64,000 bases of DNA. Origin: Lachnospiraceae bacterium (GTDB lineage Bacteria > Bacillota > Clostridia > Lachnospirales > Lachnospiraceae). The DNA lies in the NCBI GenBank assembly GCA_029053015.1, contig JAIDHX010000035.1, forward strand, positions 62,001 to 126,000. The letters are read 5' to 3'. Shown piece by piece: positions 16,276-24,624 of this stretch. The stretch's first letter is position 1, and every line of letters begins with the position of its first letter. The notes beneath the pieces were generated by a model that saw only the letters and a program-made list of their open reading frames with translations, did no database searches and had not been told where the DNA came from. A program made the position numbers and the translations under genes.

Positions 16276-16306
16276 TATCTTTTTTATTGCTTCTCACCGC
16301 TATTTT

Positions 16307-17056
16307 TTATTCTTTCACCACCATTATATTTCCGGCCGTTTTAAACTCCGCTCCTTCCACTTTATCCGTTATGATGACCGCGTCCCCAAAGGTGGCGAAG
16401 GTCACTGTGCTCACTTGATTGAATTTGTCATGGTCGCAGAGTACGTAACGGGTGTCGGTGTGTTCCATGGAAATCTGCTTTACCATGGCTTCGTCGTTGT
16501 CCGGCGTTGTGAAGCCGCTTTTCTGATTGACGCCGTTTGTACCCCAGAAGCCTACGGTAAAGTGGTATTTGTGCAGCATTGCCACTGCGGTGCTGCCTAT
16601 CACGGCTTCGGTGGATGCCTTCAGCTCGCCCCCTATCAGAATCACCTTAAAGCCCCTCGCAGCAAGCTTTTTCGCATGGCTGACGCCGTTTGTCACATAG
16701 ACTGCCTGCTTTTGCTCTATATAGTCAATCATGTAACCCGTTGTAGTACCTGCATCCAGATACACAAAATCCTCACCTTTAATCAGAGAAGCCGCATAGC
16801 GGGCAATGCGGATTTTTTCCTCGCGGTTGACATTCTCGCGGGTTGCCACCTGTATATCCTTTGTGTTCATTCGGGAATTGATTGCAACTGCGCCGCCAAA
16901 TACCTTCGTCAGTTTTCCGTTGTCATGCAGCACTGTCAAATCCCTGCGGATGGTGGACTCTGATGCATGAAGCTTTTCTTTTAATTCCTGTACGGTAATG
17001 GTTCCCTTTTCCTCAAGCAGCTTTAAAATTTCCTCAAACCGTTGTTCTGTCAGCAT
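16307..17056 (-). CDS. fruR: DeoR-family transcription regulator of the fructose operon
   Basis: 249 residues. The N-terminal winged helix (about 1-58; ITVQELKEKLHASESTIRRDL) is the DeoR signature. The C-terminal domain (about 75-235) is the sugar-phosphate sensor related to ribose 5-phosphate isomerase (VYLDAGTTTGYMIDYI, VTNGVSHAKKLA, LIGGELK). By family and position it should repress fruK-fruA-ptsH-ptsI and be released by fructose 1-phosphate. Unusually, it is not directly joined to fruK: 708 bp containing two structured repeats and its own terminator lie between. Confidence 0.88.
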   Translation of the reverse strand: MLTEQRFEEILKLLEEKGTITVQELKEKLHASESTIRRDLTVLHDNGKLTKVFGGAVAINSRMNTKDIQVATRENVNREEKIRIARYAASLIKGEDFVYLDAGTTTGYMIDYIEQKQAVYVTNGVSHAKKLAARGFKVILIGGELKASTEAVIGSTAVAMLHKYHFTVGFWGTNGVNQKSGFTTPDNDEAMVKQISMEHTDTRYVLCDHDKFNQVSTVTFATFGDAVIITDKVEGAEFKTAGNIMVVKE

Positions 17057-17080
17057 GATAAACCTAACTCCTTGCTTTTC

Positions 17081-17108
17081 CGGCGTCCGCAGCCAAAGAC
17101 GGACGCCG
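17081..17108. promoter_or_regulatory. GC-rich hairpin in the fruR leader
   Basis: CGGCGTCCG and CGGACGCCG form a perfect 9-bp stem with a 10-nt loop. It lies at the start of the predicted fruR transcript, 9 nt before AAGGAG. A T-run follows only on the plus strand, where no gene ends, so I read it as a leader hairpin. Confidence 0.45.
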
Positions 17109-17129
17109 TTTTTATATGCTCATGCTACT

Positions 17130-17158
17130 ATATTACTATTTCCGCACTAAAAAAGCAA
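17130..17158 (-). promoter_or_regulatory. Promoter of fruR
   Basis: On the minus strand TTGCTT (17153-17158) and TAATAT (17130-17135) are 17 bp apart, about 75 bp upstream of the fruR start. Confidence 0.5.
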
Positions 17159-17175
17159 AATATTTCCTTACTACA

Positions 17176-20034
17176 TCAATCCACATAAAGCAAACCATCA
17201 AAAACGGAATCTACATTGACGCCTGCCTCCGGCACCATGCCATACTTTTTTTCTACATAAAACCAGCCGCCGACGCCGTTTTCTCCCTCCGCATAGAACC
17301 AGTGCTCCATATCTGTGTGAAGAAGCTTTACTTTTTGCGGCGTAAGGGTTACTGATTCCGATTCCAGCGACATCTCGCTGTGCACGGGAAGCTCCACCAG
17401 CAAGGTTAAATCTACATCACCGGAATAATCATAATATGGCTGCTTCTTCATTTCAAAACCTTCTCCCGTATACACCCATGTAACCTCCGCCCATTCTGTC
17501 TGTATGGCATCAAATCGGTAAGAACCTTTCATCTCTCCGTTATCGCTTATCCATACATCACAAGGTATAAAACCGATTATTTTGATTGTACCTCCGCGGT
17601 AGCGGTAAAAAGTTGTCATAGGGTCGCTGCTGGGTCCGTCATCATAGAGAAGCAATAGCAGTTCCTCTCCGTCAGGCCCAATCATCTGTAACTTATAGAA
17701 GAAATAGAATAAATTGGCCGGATGAATTTCCACGGAAGCATCATTTATCATCAGCAGATCACTCCCGGGGCTTATGGTTGTCAGCTTAATTTCATCCGCC
17801 TTGCCATCCAAATCCAAGTCAAAGGAAGCACTGCAGCCATACTCGTCCTGCGACTTTAAAGGAATACGGTCTATACTTATTAAACTGATTTCAGCACTAA
17901 CAGAAGCAAGCTCCTCCATTTCTGCTTCCACTGCTTTCAAATAGGCGAGATTTGTTTCATATTCCATCACCGCCTGAAGCTGCAGTGTATCCATTCCGCT
18001 TTCCGCTGATGAAGCAGCTGCCCGTAAACAGTTTTCATCCACATAAGCAAGACGCCATTCTTCCGTTTCCAAATTCACTTCTACCACGGCATTGTTTGCG
18101 TAATCAAGGGAATATGGCGTATGCAGCAAGTCGATTTCAAAATAAGCAAATTCATTAAAGAAAGCAGGTCCCCACGATGGGATTCTGACATACCCGGGAT
18201 ACAGGCATTTTAAAGTGCCATCCGCCAAAACCTTATAAAAACCGGTCAGATAAAAACAATAGCTCTCGCCTGCATATTCCATGGAAGCAGTTCTCTGCTG
18301 TTTTGCAAAATCCTCGCTGGCTTCCACATCTCCCACCGTCCAGATCGGGTAGGAAAATTCTTCCATGTGAAGCGGTATATCTATTTGCGAGCCGTCTTTA
18401 TCAAAAGTATAACGGTAAACCGCAATCGTCTCTTCTTCGTTCACAAAACGGATTTCTCCCTGTCCTGCTCCCAAATGAAGCGCACGCTCCGCTGCTTTTT
18501 GCGGCGTTTTAAAATCATCAACACTCTTGTCCCCCAGCGCCATTCTCTCCGCGATAATTTCCGAGAAGGTGCTCACAAAGAGATATTGGTTCTGCTCACT
18601 TAAGGGACAGTACGCCTCTTCAAATTCCTCCTTTGATGTGATGGAATCGCACAGTTTGAAGCCTTCATGCTCCAACTGATAACCCTCCTCTGTTTCCGTA
18701 TAGGAGAGAACCTCTATCAAAATGGTAATTTCAGGTGCATCCGTCCACTTTTCATAATAGATTAACACTTGATTGGATGGCTCCGCCAGGTAAAACTGAT
18801 ACGGCTCATAGAGTATATCTGCTTCCCCTACAACATAATTTCCTGCCCATTCGTTCACAGCAGTAAACAAATCGCCCTCCACTTTTGCCGTAGGCACAGG
18901 AAACGCGGTATTTTCCTCCCCTGAAGGCTGCTCCGGCGTCTTTCCGAATCCTTCCGGCTCCCCGTCTTCGGTTCCGTCAGATTCTCCCGTCCCATTCGGC
19001 TCTGTCGTCTGTGAATCGGGCTCCTTGTTTTGTCTGGTGGTTAAAAGCACCGCGCCTGCTGCCACACAGAGTAAAACGGCTGCTGCCGAAATCCAGACTT
19101 TAGCCTTTTTAAAGCGAAGCACATTGCGGATTCTTGATTTTACCCCGTTTTCCCCGAACGCCAGCGGAACCGCTATATACTTGCGCCCCGACGCAAACTG
19201 CAGCAGGGATTCAGAGTAATCTGCCTTAATATCCTCCCCAAGCCTGCCTAAAACATGCTCATCACAGGACATTTCCATATCCTTTCCCATAAGGAAAAAC
19301 GCTGCCCAGACAAGGGGATTAAACCAATAGATACAGGTTAAAAACAGGCATGCCGGCTTAATCACATAATCCTTTCTCCATAAATGGGTTCTTTCATGCT
19401 CTAAAATATAGGACAGTTCCTTTCCCTGTATGCCCTCCGGCAGATAAATCTTGGGAGAGAAAAAGCCGAGTACAAACGGCGTCTCAATCGCTGTGCTGAT
19501 AAAATAGCCGTCTTCCTGTTTCACTGCGGACAGCAGACGCTTTTTTAAACGTTTCAGCGTTATGACATTATAGAGCATAAGCGCGGCTGCCACGCCCAGC
19601 CAGGCGATGCCTGCCACTGTGAAAAATACCGTTTCGGCATCCCATTTTTTCTGAATGGGCTGTTCCGGTTCAGGCAAATTTGTAATATGCTCCGAGAGCA
19701 CCTGCCAGTCCGATACAGCCGGCATCTGCTGCGGTTTTTCGCCTCCTGCCAAAGCCTGCGGATTCTCAGGAACCTGCTGATTGTCTGCAAGCAGCGGGAA
19801 ATCCGGCATTGTCTCCGCTCCTGCTTCCATAATCTGCTCCCTCGCGGGTATGATGCTGACAGGGCTTTCCAGCGTTATCGGACAGAGAAGGCGCACAAAA
19901 ACAATCAGCCATAACAGATAGGAATATATTCTCGGCGCTTTTTTCAAGATGATACGAAGCGCCAGAATTACCATAACCATAATACTGACTTGCAGCTGCA
20001 GCACAAGCAGCCACTGCAAAAGCTCTTTCATCAT
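17176..20034 (-). CDS. BlaR1/MecR1-type M56 metallopeptidase sensor with a large C-terminal domain
   Basis: 952 residues. The N-terminal half has about four membrane helices (near 8-28, 36-52, 135-158, 313-332) with the M56 zinc site HERTH at 213-217 and the downstream Glu in CDEHVL (about 259). The extracellular part beyond residue 335 is about 600 residues, acidic and without a penicillin-binding signature that I can see. In BlaR1 the outer domain senses beta-lactam and the peptidase then inactivates BlaI. Here the signal must differ. It overlaps blaI by 4 nt. Confidence 0.85.
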   Translation of the reverse strand: MMKELLQWLLVLQLQVSIMVMVILALRIILKKAPRIYSYLLWLIVFVRLLCPITLESPVSIIPAREQIMEAGAETMPDFPLLADNQQVPENPQALAGGEKPQQMPAVSDWQVLSEHITNLPEPEQPIQKKWDAETVFFTVAGIAWLGVAAALMLYNVITLKRLKKRLLSAVKQEDGYFISTAIETPFVLGFFSPKIYLPEGIQGKELSYILEHERTHLWRKDYVIKPACLFLTCIYWFNPLVWAAFFLMGKDMEMSCDEHVLGRLGEDIKADYSESLLQFASGRKYIAVPLAFGENGVKSRIRNVLRFKKAKVWISAAAVLLCVAAGAVLLTTRQNKEPDSQTTEPNGTGESDGTEDGEPEGFGKTPEQPSGEENTAFPVPTAKVEGDLFTAVNEWAGNYVVGEADILYEPYQFYLAEPSNQVLIYYEKWTDAPEITILIEVLSYTETEEGYQLEHEGFKLCDSITSKEEFEEAYCPLSEQNQYLFVSTFSEIIAERMALGDKSVDDFKTPQKAAERALHLGAGQGEIRFVNEEETIAVYRYTFDKDGSQIDIPLHMEEFSYPIWTVGDVEASEDFAKQQRTASMEYAGESYCFYLTGFYKVLADGTLKCLYPGYVRIPSWGPAFFNEFAYFEIDLLHTPYSLDYANNAVVEVNLETEEWRLAYVDENCLRAAASSAESGMDTLQLQAVMEYETNLAYLKAVEAEMEELASVSAEISLISIDRIPLKSQDEYGCSASFDLDLDGKADEIKLTTISPGSDLLMINDASVEIHPANLFYFFYKLQMIGPDGEELLLLLYDDGPSSDPMTTFYRYRGGTIKIIGFIPCDVWISDNGEMKGSYRFDAIQTEWAEVTWVYTGEGFEMKKQPYYDYSGDVDLTLLVELPVHSEMSLESESVTLTPQKVKLLHTDMEHWFYAEGENGVGGWFYVEKKYGMVPEAGVNVDSVFDGLLYVD

Positions 20035-20405
20035 GACTTTTTCTCCCCCTTCCTGTATGCTTCTATCATTTCTTCAATCTCCGAAACCTGTTTTTCACTC
20101 AGCTTGCGGCGGCTCATAAAAGCAGATAAAAAGCCGGGCAGAGAGCCTTGGAACGTATCCTCCACAAACTGTTCGCTTTGAATCGCAAAATATTCATCCT
20201 TTTTAATCAGCGAAGTAACCACCGAATCCTCATTTTGCAGAACCTTCCGCTGGCAGAGCTTGCGCAATACGGTATATGTCGTAGATTTTTTCCAGTTCAG
20301 CTCTTTTTCGCACAGCTTCACCAGTTCGCCGGAAGGAATCGGCTCCGCCTCCCAAATCAACTCCGCAAACTGTAATTCCACTTCTGCTAACTTAATTTCC
20401 TTCAT
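20031..20405 (-). CDS. BlaI/MecI/CopY-family repressor
   Basis: About 124 residues. A winged helix-turn-helix (about 1-75; LAEVELQFAELIWEAEPI, KSTTYTVLRKLCQRKVL) is followed by the dimerisation helix (LSEKQVSEIEEMIEAYRKG). Members repress their own operon until cleaved by the partner M56 protein, which follows with a 4-nt overlap. The start at 20405 has GAGG 6 nt upstream; an ATG at 20429 lacks one. Confidence 0.9.
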   Translation of the reverse strand: MKEIKLAEVELQFAELIWEAEPIPSGELVKLCEKELNWKKSTTYTVLRKLCQRKVLQNEDSVVTSLIKKDEYFAIQSEQFVEDTFQGSLPGFLSAFMSRRKLSEKQVSEIEEMIEAYRKGEKKS

Positions 20406-20507
20406 ATTGTTCCTCATTTCTACGCACATTTTCTCTCAACACTGCTGCGATTTCTCATAATGAATTTGTGCCGAGTGCGTGCAGACACAACATCGTTGGT
20501 TTATTTG

Positions 20508-20521
20508 CAATAGACCTATTG
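20508..20521. promoter_or_regulatory. Dyad upstream of blaI, possible operator
   Basis: CAATAG-AC-CTATTG is a 14-bp dyad in the divergent region between blaI and degV. It could be the BlaI-type site, but it does not match the classic TACA-N2-TGTA operator. Confidence 0.35.
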
Positions 20522-20563
20522 TGTTTTTAGTTTATCATGAGTAAACCAGACTGTCAATACAAA

Positions 20564-20592
20564 TTGCAAATTTATATTTTCTTTGGTATAAT
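20564..20592 (+). promoter_or_regulatory. Promoter of degV
   Basis: TTGCAA (20564-20569) and TATAAT (20587-20592) are 17 bp apart, 33 bp before the degV start. Confidence 0.8.
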
Positions 20593-20624
20593 GTCGGTAA
20601 ATCGCTTCGGAATGGAGGAGTATT

Positions 20625-21500
20625 ATGAGAAAGTATTGTATTACGACCGATTCTAATTCAGACCTCCCACAGGAATACATTGACAAACTGAATACCACCA
20701 TTATTCCTCAATACTATTCCTTTGGAGATACTGTTTACGGCGACGAGCTTAACATGCCGCCGGCAGAGTTTTATGAACGTATGAAAAAAGGCGAGCTGCC
20801 CGGTTCTCAGGCAAACAATCCTGCCGTAATTGAAGAAAAGTTCCGTGCTCTTTTGGACAAGGATCTTGATATCATCCATATCGGGTTTTCTTCTGCCCTG
20901 AGTGGAAGCTATAACAACGTGTGTATGGTGGCAAAAGAGCTTTTGGAAGAATATACAGATGCCAAAATTACCGTAATAGATTCCCTGAACGTTTCCCTCG
21001 GCGAGTCCATTATGGTACTTCACGCCAATGCATTAAAGGATAAAGGCGCTTCCTATGAGGAAGTCGTGAGCGCCATTGAAGAATTCAAACACCACATCAA
21101 CGTACAGTTTACCGTAGATGATTTGTTTCATCTGCAGAGAGGCGGCAGAGTGAGCAAGACCACCGCTGTAGTCGGCAGCGCCTTAAACTTAAAGCCTTTC
21201 CTCTATGTCAGCGATGCCGGAACCTTGGTTTCCGCCGGTACGGTGCGGGGCAGAAAAAAATCCCTTCACACTCTGGTTGATCGAATGAAAGCGACTCTGG
21301 AAGAAAATACCGATTATTCCCTGCCGGTAGGCATTGTGCACGGCAACTGCTTAGAAGATGCGCAGGCGGTAGCAGAATTGGTAAAGGAACAGACCGACTT
21401 TACCAACATCATCATCAATGATATCAGCCCCAGCATTGGCACGCACGCCGGTCCCGGCGCACTTGGCATCCTTTATTACGGACAGCCGAAAAAATCTTAA
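20625..21500 (+). CDS. DegV-family fatty-acid-binding protein
   Basis: 291 residues, the usual length of DegV proteins. The start CITTDSNSDLPQEYI and the inner HIGFSSALSGSYNN are family signatures, and the C-terminus ends in HAGPGALGILYYG. DegV/FakB-type proteins bind a fatty acid and present it to the kinase FakA for activation; no fakA is adjacent. GGAGGAG precedes the ATG. It has its own promoter and a terminator at 21518-21562, so it is a single-gene unit. Confidence 0.9.
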   Translation: MRKYCITTDSNSDLPQEYIDKLNTTIIPQYYSFGDTVYGDELNMPPAEFYERMKKGELPGSQANNPAVIEEKFRALLDKDLDIIHIGFSSALSGSYNNVCMVAKELLEEYTDAKITVIDSLNVSLGESIMVLHANALKDKGASYEEVVSAIEEFKHHINVQFTVDDLFHLQRGGRVSKTTAVVGSALNLKPFLYVSDAGTLVSAGTVRGRKKSLHTLVDRMKATLEENTDYSLPVGIVHGNCLEDAQAVAELVKEQTDFTNIIINDISPSIGTHAGPGALGILYYGQPKKS

Positions 21501-21517
21501 GAACGACAATGAAATGA

Positions 21518-21562
21518 AAAAGCTGCCGTGGCCGGTATGTTACCTGTGCCACAGCAGCTTTT
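21518..21562. terminator. Bidirectional terminator between degV and the peptidase gene
   Basis: AAAAGCTGC and GCAGCTTTT form the base of the stem, with GTGGC/GCCAC above it, in the convergent gap. A-rich and T-rich sides allow termination in both directions. Confidence 0.85.
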
Positions 21563-21577
21563 ATATTGCCTGTTTTC

Positions 21578-23251
21578 TTACTTTATCTTCTCTTCCAGCT
21601 TTTTCACGATTTCCTTGATGCAGCCCTCTTTAAAAGGATTTTCCAAACCAACCATATCCACCAGATTGGTAAAGAAATCACTTGCGGAAAGGGTACAAAG
21701 CTTTAAGTAGCTCTCCCACGCTTTCTTCATATCTTCGTCCATCATTACCTTGTATTCCATAGCGCAGGTCTGTGCAATACAATAATCAATATAATAAAGC
21801 GGGTAATCGAAAATATGAAGCTGTCTCTGCCAATAACCGCCCTCTGCAAAGAACTTACAGTCGCCGTAATCCAAATGAGGCTTGTATTCTTTCTCTAATT
21901 TCACCCAAGCTGCTTTCCGCTCTGCGGGAGTCATCTCGGGATTTTCATACACAATATGCTGGAACTCATCCACCATACAGCCATAAGGAATAAACGCCGC
22001 CGCATCCTCTAAATGCATAGCGCGGTAATCGTCCGCACGATCACCAAAGAACATCTCCATCCAGTTCTCCGTGAAAAATTCCATGGACATGGAGTGAATC
22101 TCCGCTGTCTCCATGGTGATATCGCTATGCTCCCGAATCGGGTCTTTTCCGGAAATATAGCCCTGGAAAGCATGCCCGCATTCATGGGTGATTACGTCGA
22201 TATCGCCCTCCGTGCCGTTAAAGTTTGCAAAAATGAACGGAGAGTTATAAACCGGCAGATAGGTCATATAGCCGCCCGCCTTCTTTGTCTTGCGTCCCAG
22301 AACATCAAAAAGCTCGTTCTCCATCATAAAGTCAAAGAACTCCTTTGTCTCAGGAGACAGCTCTTCGTACATCTTCTGTCCGTTCTGCATAATTTCTTCC
22401 GGCGTGCCGATGGGCTTCGGATTGCCATTCGGGAAATAAACGCTCTCGTCAAAGAAGAAAAGCTTGTCAACACCCAGCCTCTGCCTTCTGCGCTCATGCA
22501 GCTTTTCTGCAAAAGGAACAAAGTCCTCCTTAATCTGCTTTCTGAAGCTCTCCACATCTGCCTGTCCATAGCAGTTGCGCTGCATACGGTAATAGCCCAG
22601 TTCCAGATAATTCTGATAACCCAGTTTCTTTGCCTGTGCGTCCCTGTTCTTTACCAGTTTGTCATAAATTTCATCCAGCTTTTCCGCATTTTCTTCAAAG
22701 AAAGCTGCTACTTTATTCCATGCTTTTTTACGCACGTCTCTGTCCACATTAATTAAATGCGGGCGCATCAGGGAAAGATTTAAGGTCTCACCTTCCCAGT
22801 CTATCTTTGCACTTGCAATCAGCTTGTCATACTCTGTCGTCAGAGCGTTCTCCTCCTGCTGCAGGGGAATCAGCTTTTCATCAAAGGATTTCAGGCTCAG
22901 CTCCATGTTTTTAAAGGCAACCGGTCCGATTTTCTCCTCTAAGTATGCGCGGTAAGGCGATTCGTACATTTTTTTCTGATATGCCACCACCAGATTTGTG
23001 AACACCGGTCCCTGCTCATCATAATATGACTGCTCCGCATCATAAAAGCTGTCCGTTGTGTCTACATCATGCCGGATGTTGGCAATGGTCATCATGGTAT
23101 AAACGCGGTCTGTCAGTTCGTAATACTTCTTGTGTACTTCAAACTGCTCCTCACCGCTTTTTGCAGCGCCAAACTCTGCTATAAGCTGCTTCATTTCTTC
23201 GCCGACTTTGTCAAAATCGACTCTTTCATAAGGCATGTCTTTAAATTTCAT
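21578..23251 (-). CDS. M3-family oligoendopeptidase (PepF/M3 clade)
   Basis: A cytoplasmic zinc peptidase that trims short peptides, about 557 residues. The zinc site HECGH (356-360, in DVITHECGHAFQGY) and a downstream Glu region (SDITMETAEIHSMSMEFF) are in place. The rest is helical, as in this family. The start at 23251 follows GGGAG; an ATG at 23263 does not. A 6-bp hairpin ends 6 nt before the ribosome site. Confidence 0.9.
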   Translation of the reverse strand: MKFKDMPYERVDFDKVGEEMKQLIAEFGAAKSGEEQFEVHKKYYELTDRVYTMMTIANIRHDVDTTDSFYDAEQSYYDEQGPVFTNLVVAYQKKMYESPYRAYLEEKIGPVAFKNMELSLKSFDEKLIPLQQEENALTTEYDKLIASAKIDWEGETLNLSLMRPHLINVDRDVRKKAWNKVAAFFEENAEKLDEIYDKLVKNRDAQAKKLGYQNYLELGYYRMQRNCYGQADVESFRKQIKEDFVPFAEKLHERRRQRLGVDKLFFFDESVYFPNGNPKPIGTPEEIMQNGQKMYEELSPETKEFFDFMMENELFDVLGRKTKKAGGYMTYLPVYNSPFIFANFNGTEGDIDVITHECGHAFQGYISGKDPIREHSDITMETAEIHSMSMEFFTENWMEMFFGDRADDYRAMHLEDAAAFIPYGCMVDEFQHIVYENPEMTPAERKAAWVKLEKEYKPHLDYGDCKFFAEGGYWQRQLHIFDYPLYYIDYCIAQTCAMEYKVMMDEDMKKAWESYLKLCTLSASDFFTNLVDMVGLENPFKEGCIKEIVKKLEEKIK

Positions 23252-23265
23252 TTCTACTCCCATCC

Positions 23266-23281
23266 GCCTGCTTTGGCAGGC
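23266..23281 (-). promoter_or_regulatory. Small hairpin just upstream of the peptidase ribosome site
   Basis: On the minus strand GCCTGC, loop CAAA, GCAGGC is followed by GGATGGGAG and the start codon. It is matched by the fruA leader hairpin at 14668-14685 in loop and downstream sequence. Confidence 0.5.
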
Positions 23282-23383
23282 ACTTTTTATATACCTTGCA
23301 ACAATAATTCTTCTCTTATCTTATTACGAAATCAATGAACTTTCAATCCTTATATTTGAAAAAACAGCAGCAGACACACAAGA

Positions 23384-23421
23384 AGAAGCGCCCCTAAGCA
23401 TGCGGCTTTCAGGGCGCTTCT
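23384..23421. terminator. Terminator of hsp20
   Basis: AGAAGCGCCC and GGGCGCTTCT form a perfect 10-bp stem with an 18-nt loop, 30 bp after the hsp20 stop codon. The flanks are T-rich on both strands. Confidence 0.8.
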
Positions 23422-23451
23422 TTGCAAGACTATTTACGCTGTAATGACTTG

Positions 23452-23901
23452 TTATCCTTCAATGGCAATATACTTCTGCGCTTCTATTTTTTCTGCGTCT
23501 TTTTTCGGAACGGTCAGGCTTAAGATTCCATCTTTATACTTTGCGTGGATGTCCTCCTGTGTAATATCCTCGCCAACGTAGAAGCTTCTGGAACAATTGC
23601 CTGTATAACGCTCTCTGCGGATATACCTGCCGTCCTCGTCCTTCTCCTCCTTACTGGTATTTTGGGAAGCGGTTACGGTCAGATAGCCGTTTTCAAGCTG
23701 TGCGCTGATATCCTCTTTCTGAAAACCGGGCAGGTCGATGGACAGCTCATATCCATTTTCCCCTTCCTTGATATCCGTCTTCATAACGCTCTTCGCCTGA
23801 TTGCCATACAACAGACTGTGGTTTCCGAAAAAGTCATCCTCAAAGGACAGGTTCATCATTTCATTTAATAAATCTTTACCAAAGATACTAGGCAGCATCA
23901 T
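23452..23901 (-). CDS. hsp20: Hsp20/alpha-crystallin family small heat-shock protein
   Basis: 149 residues. The alpha-crystallin domain (about 38-140) has the typical YELSIDLPGFQKEDISAQLENGYLTV opening and the A-x-x-x-n-G-I-L motif KDGILSLTVPK. The protein holds unfolding proteins in a refoldable state. The start follows GGAGG. A CIRCE element overlaps its promoter, so HrcA should repress it at normal temperature. Confidence 0.93.
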   Translation of the reverse strand: MMLPSIFGKDLLNEMMNLSFEDDFFGNHSLLYGNQAKSVMKTDIKEGENGYELSIDLPGFQKEDISAQLENGYLTVTASQNTSKEEKDEDGRYIRRERYTGNCSRSFYVGEDITQEDIHAKYKDGILSLTVPKKDAEKIEAQKYIAIEG

Positions 23902-23927
23902 AATTTATTCCTCCATTCACTTTATCC

Positions 23928-23941
23928 GCCGCTTATGCGGC
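23928..23941 (-). promoter_or_regulatory. Hairpin in the hsp20 leader
   Basis: GCCGC-ATAA-GCGGC on the minus strand, followed by GGATAAAGTGAATGGAGG and the start. It is a 5-bp GC stem placed 13 nt ahead of the ribosome site. Confidence 0.45.
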
Positions 23942-23962
23942 TTTGTTATTTGTTATATCTGT

Positions 23963-23991
23963 ACTATAACACGCATTGTTAGCACTGTCAA
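23963..23991 (-). promoter_or_regulatory. Promoter of hsp20
   Basis: On the minus strand a perfect TTGACA (23986-23991) and TATAGT (23963-23968) are 17 bp apart. The -35 box lies inside the CIRCE element. Confidence 0.9.
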
Positions 23992-24005
23992 CAGGTGAGT
24001 GCTAA
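23979..24005. promoter_or_regulatory. CIRCE element (HrcA operator)
   Basis: TTAGCACTG, 9 bp, GAGTGCTAA. This matches the consensus TTAGCACTC-N9-GAGTGCTAA at 17 of 18 positions and overlaps the hsp20 -35 box. Confidence 0.93.
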
Positions 24006-24062
24006 CAAATCTATAAAAGAAAAATAAAGGAATTATAAACTCTGCCTCCGGCAGCATATGTA

Positions 24063-24599
24063 TCAGCGTTTCCACTTCTCCTGTTTATGCCCTGCCTGCT
24101 CCAGACGGCTGCGCACACCCTCCAGAAAATCAAGGAAACCCTCTCTCTCCTGTTCTTGCACAATATTTGTGATGCCGATGCCGGATGCTGTTTTGCTGCC
24201 GGTGTCATAGATATTTAAAATCTCACCGTAGGAGCCGTAACCCTTTTTATAAATCAGACATGCCTGCTTCAGCTTGGGATAGTAGTTCACTCCCACCACA
24301 GCGTCCATATCTACAAAAAACGCGTCACTGTGCTGTTTCAGTTCGCGGTCTATCTGCACCATTACCACCTTGCCATCGCTCTTGCGGTAACCAAGGATAT
24401 AATAGTAGTAGGTCGTAGTATTGGTGTCAAACACAAATCCATGCTCAAATTTGGAGCTTGTTTCCGTGGCACGGAGTATCTCGTAGCTGTCTCCCTCCTC
24501 AACTGCCTCATTAAACATCTCCCGCATACGGGCTTTTTTGCTCTGACATTCCGCTGCATCATAAACCAACTCTTTCGGTTTTCTTGAAAATAATCCCAT
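24063..24599 (-). CDS. Conserved hypothetical cytoplasmic protein
   Basis: 178 residues with no signal peptide or membrane helix. It starts MGLFSRKPKELVYDAAECQS, has a beta-rich middle (TTTYYYYILGYRKSDGKVVMVQ) and a charged C-terminus. I do not recognise the family. AGGAGG precedes the start. It is preceded by the diguanylate cyclase gene in the same direction with a 25-bp gap, so the two may be co-transcribed. A short hairpin (CTGCC/GGCAG near 24041-24053) may end the transcript. Confidence 0.6.
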   Translation of the reverse strand: MGLFSRKPKELVYDAAECQSKKARMREMFNEAVEEGDSYEILRATETSSKFEHGFVFDTNTTTYYYYILGYRKSDGKVVMVQIDRELKQHSDAFFVDMDAVVGVNYYPKLKQACLIYKKGYGSYGEILNIYDTGSKTASGIGITNIVQEQEREGFLDFLEGVRSRLEQAGHKQEKWKR

Positions 24600-24624
24600 T
24601 CCCTTTGCCTCCTGATTCCCTTAT

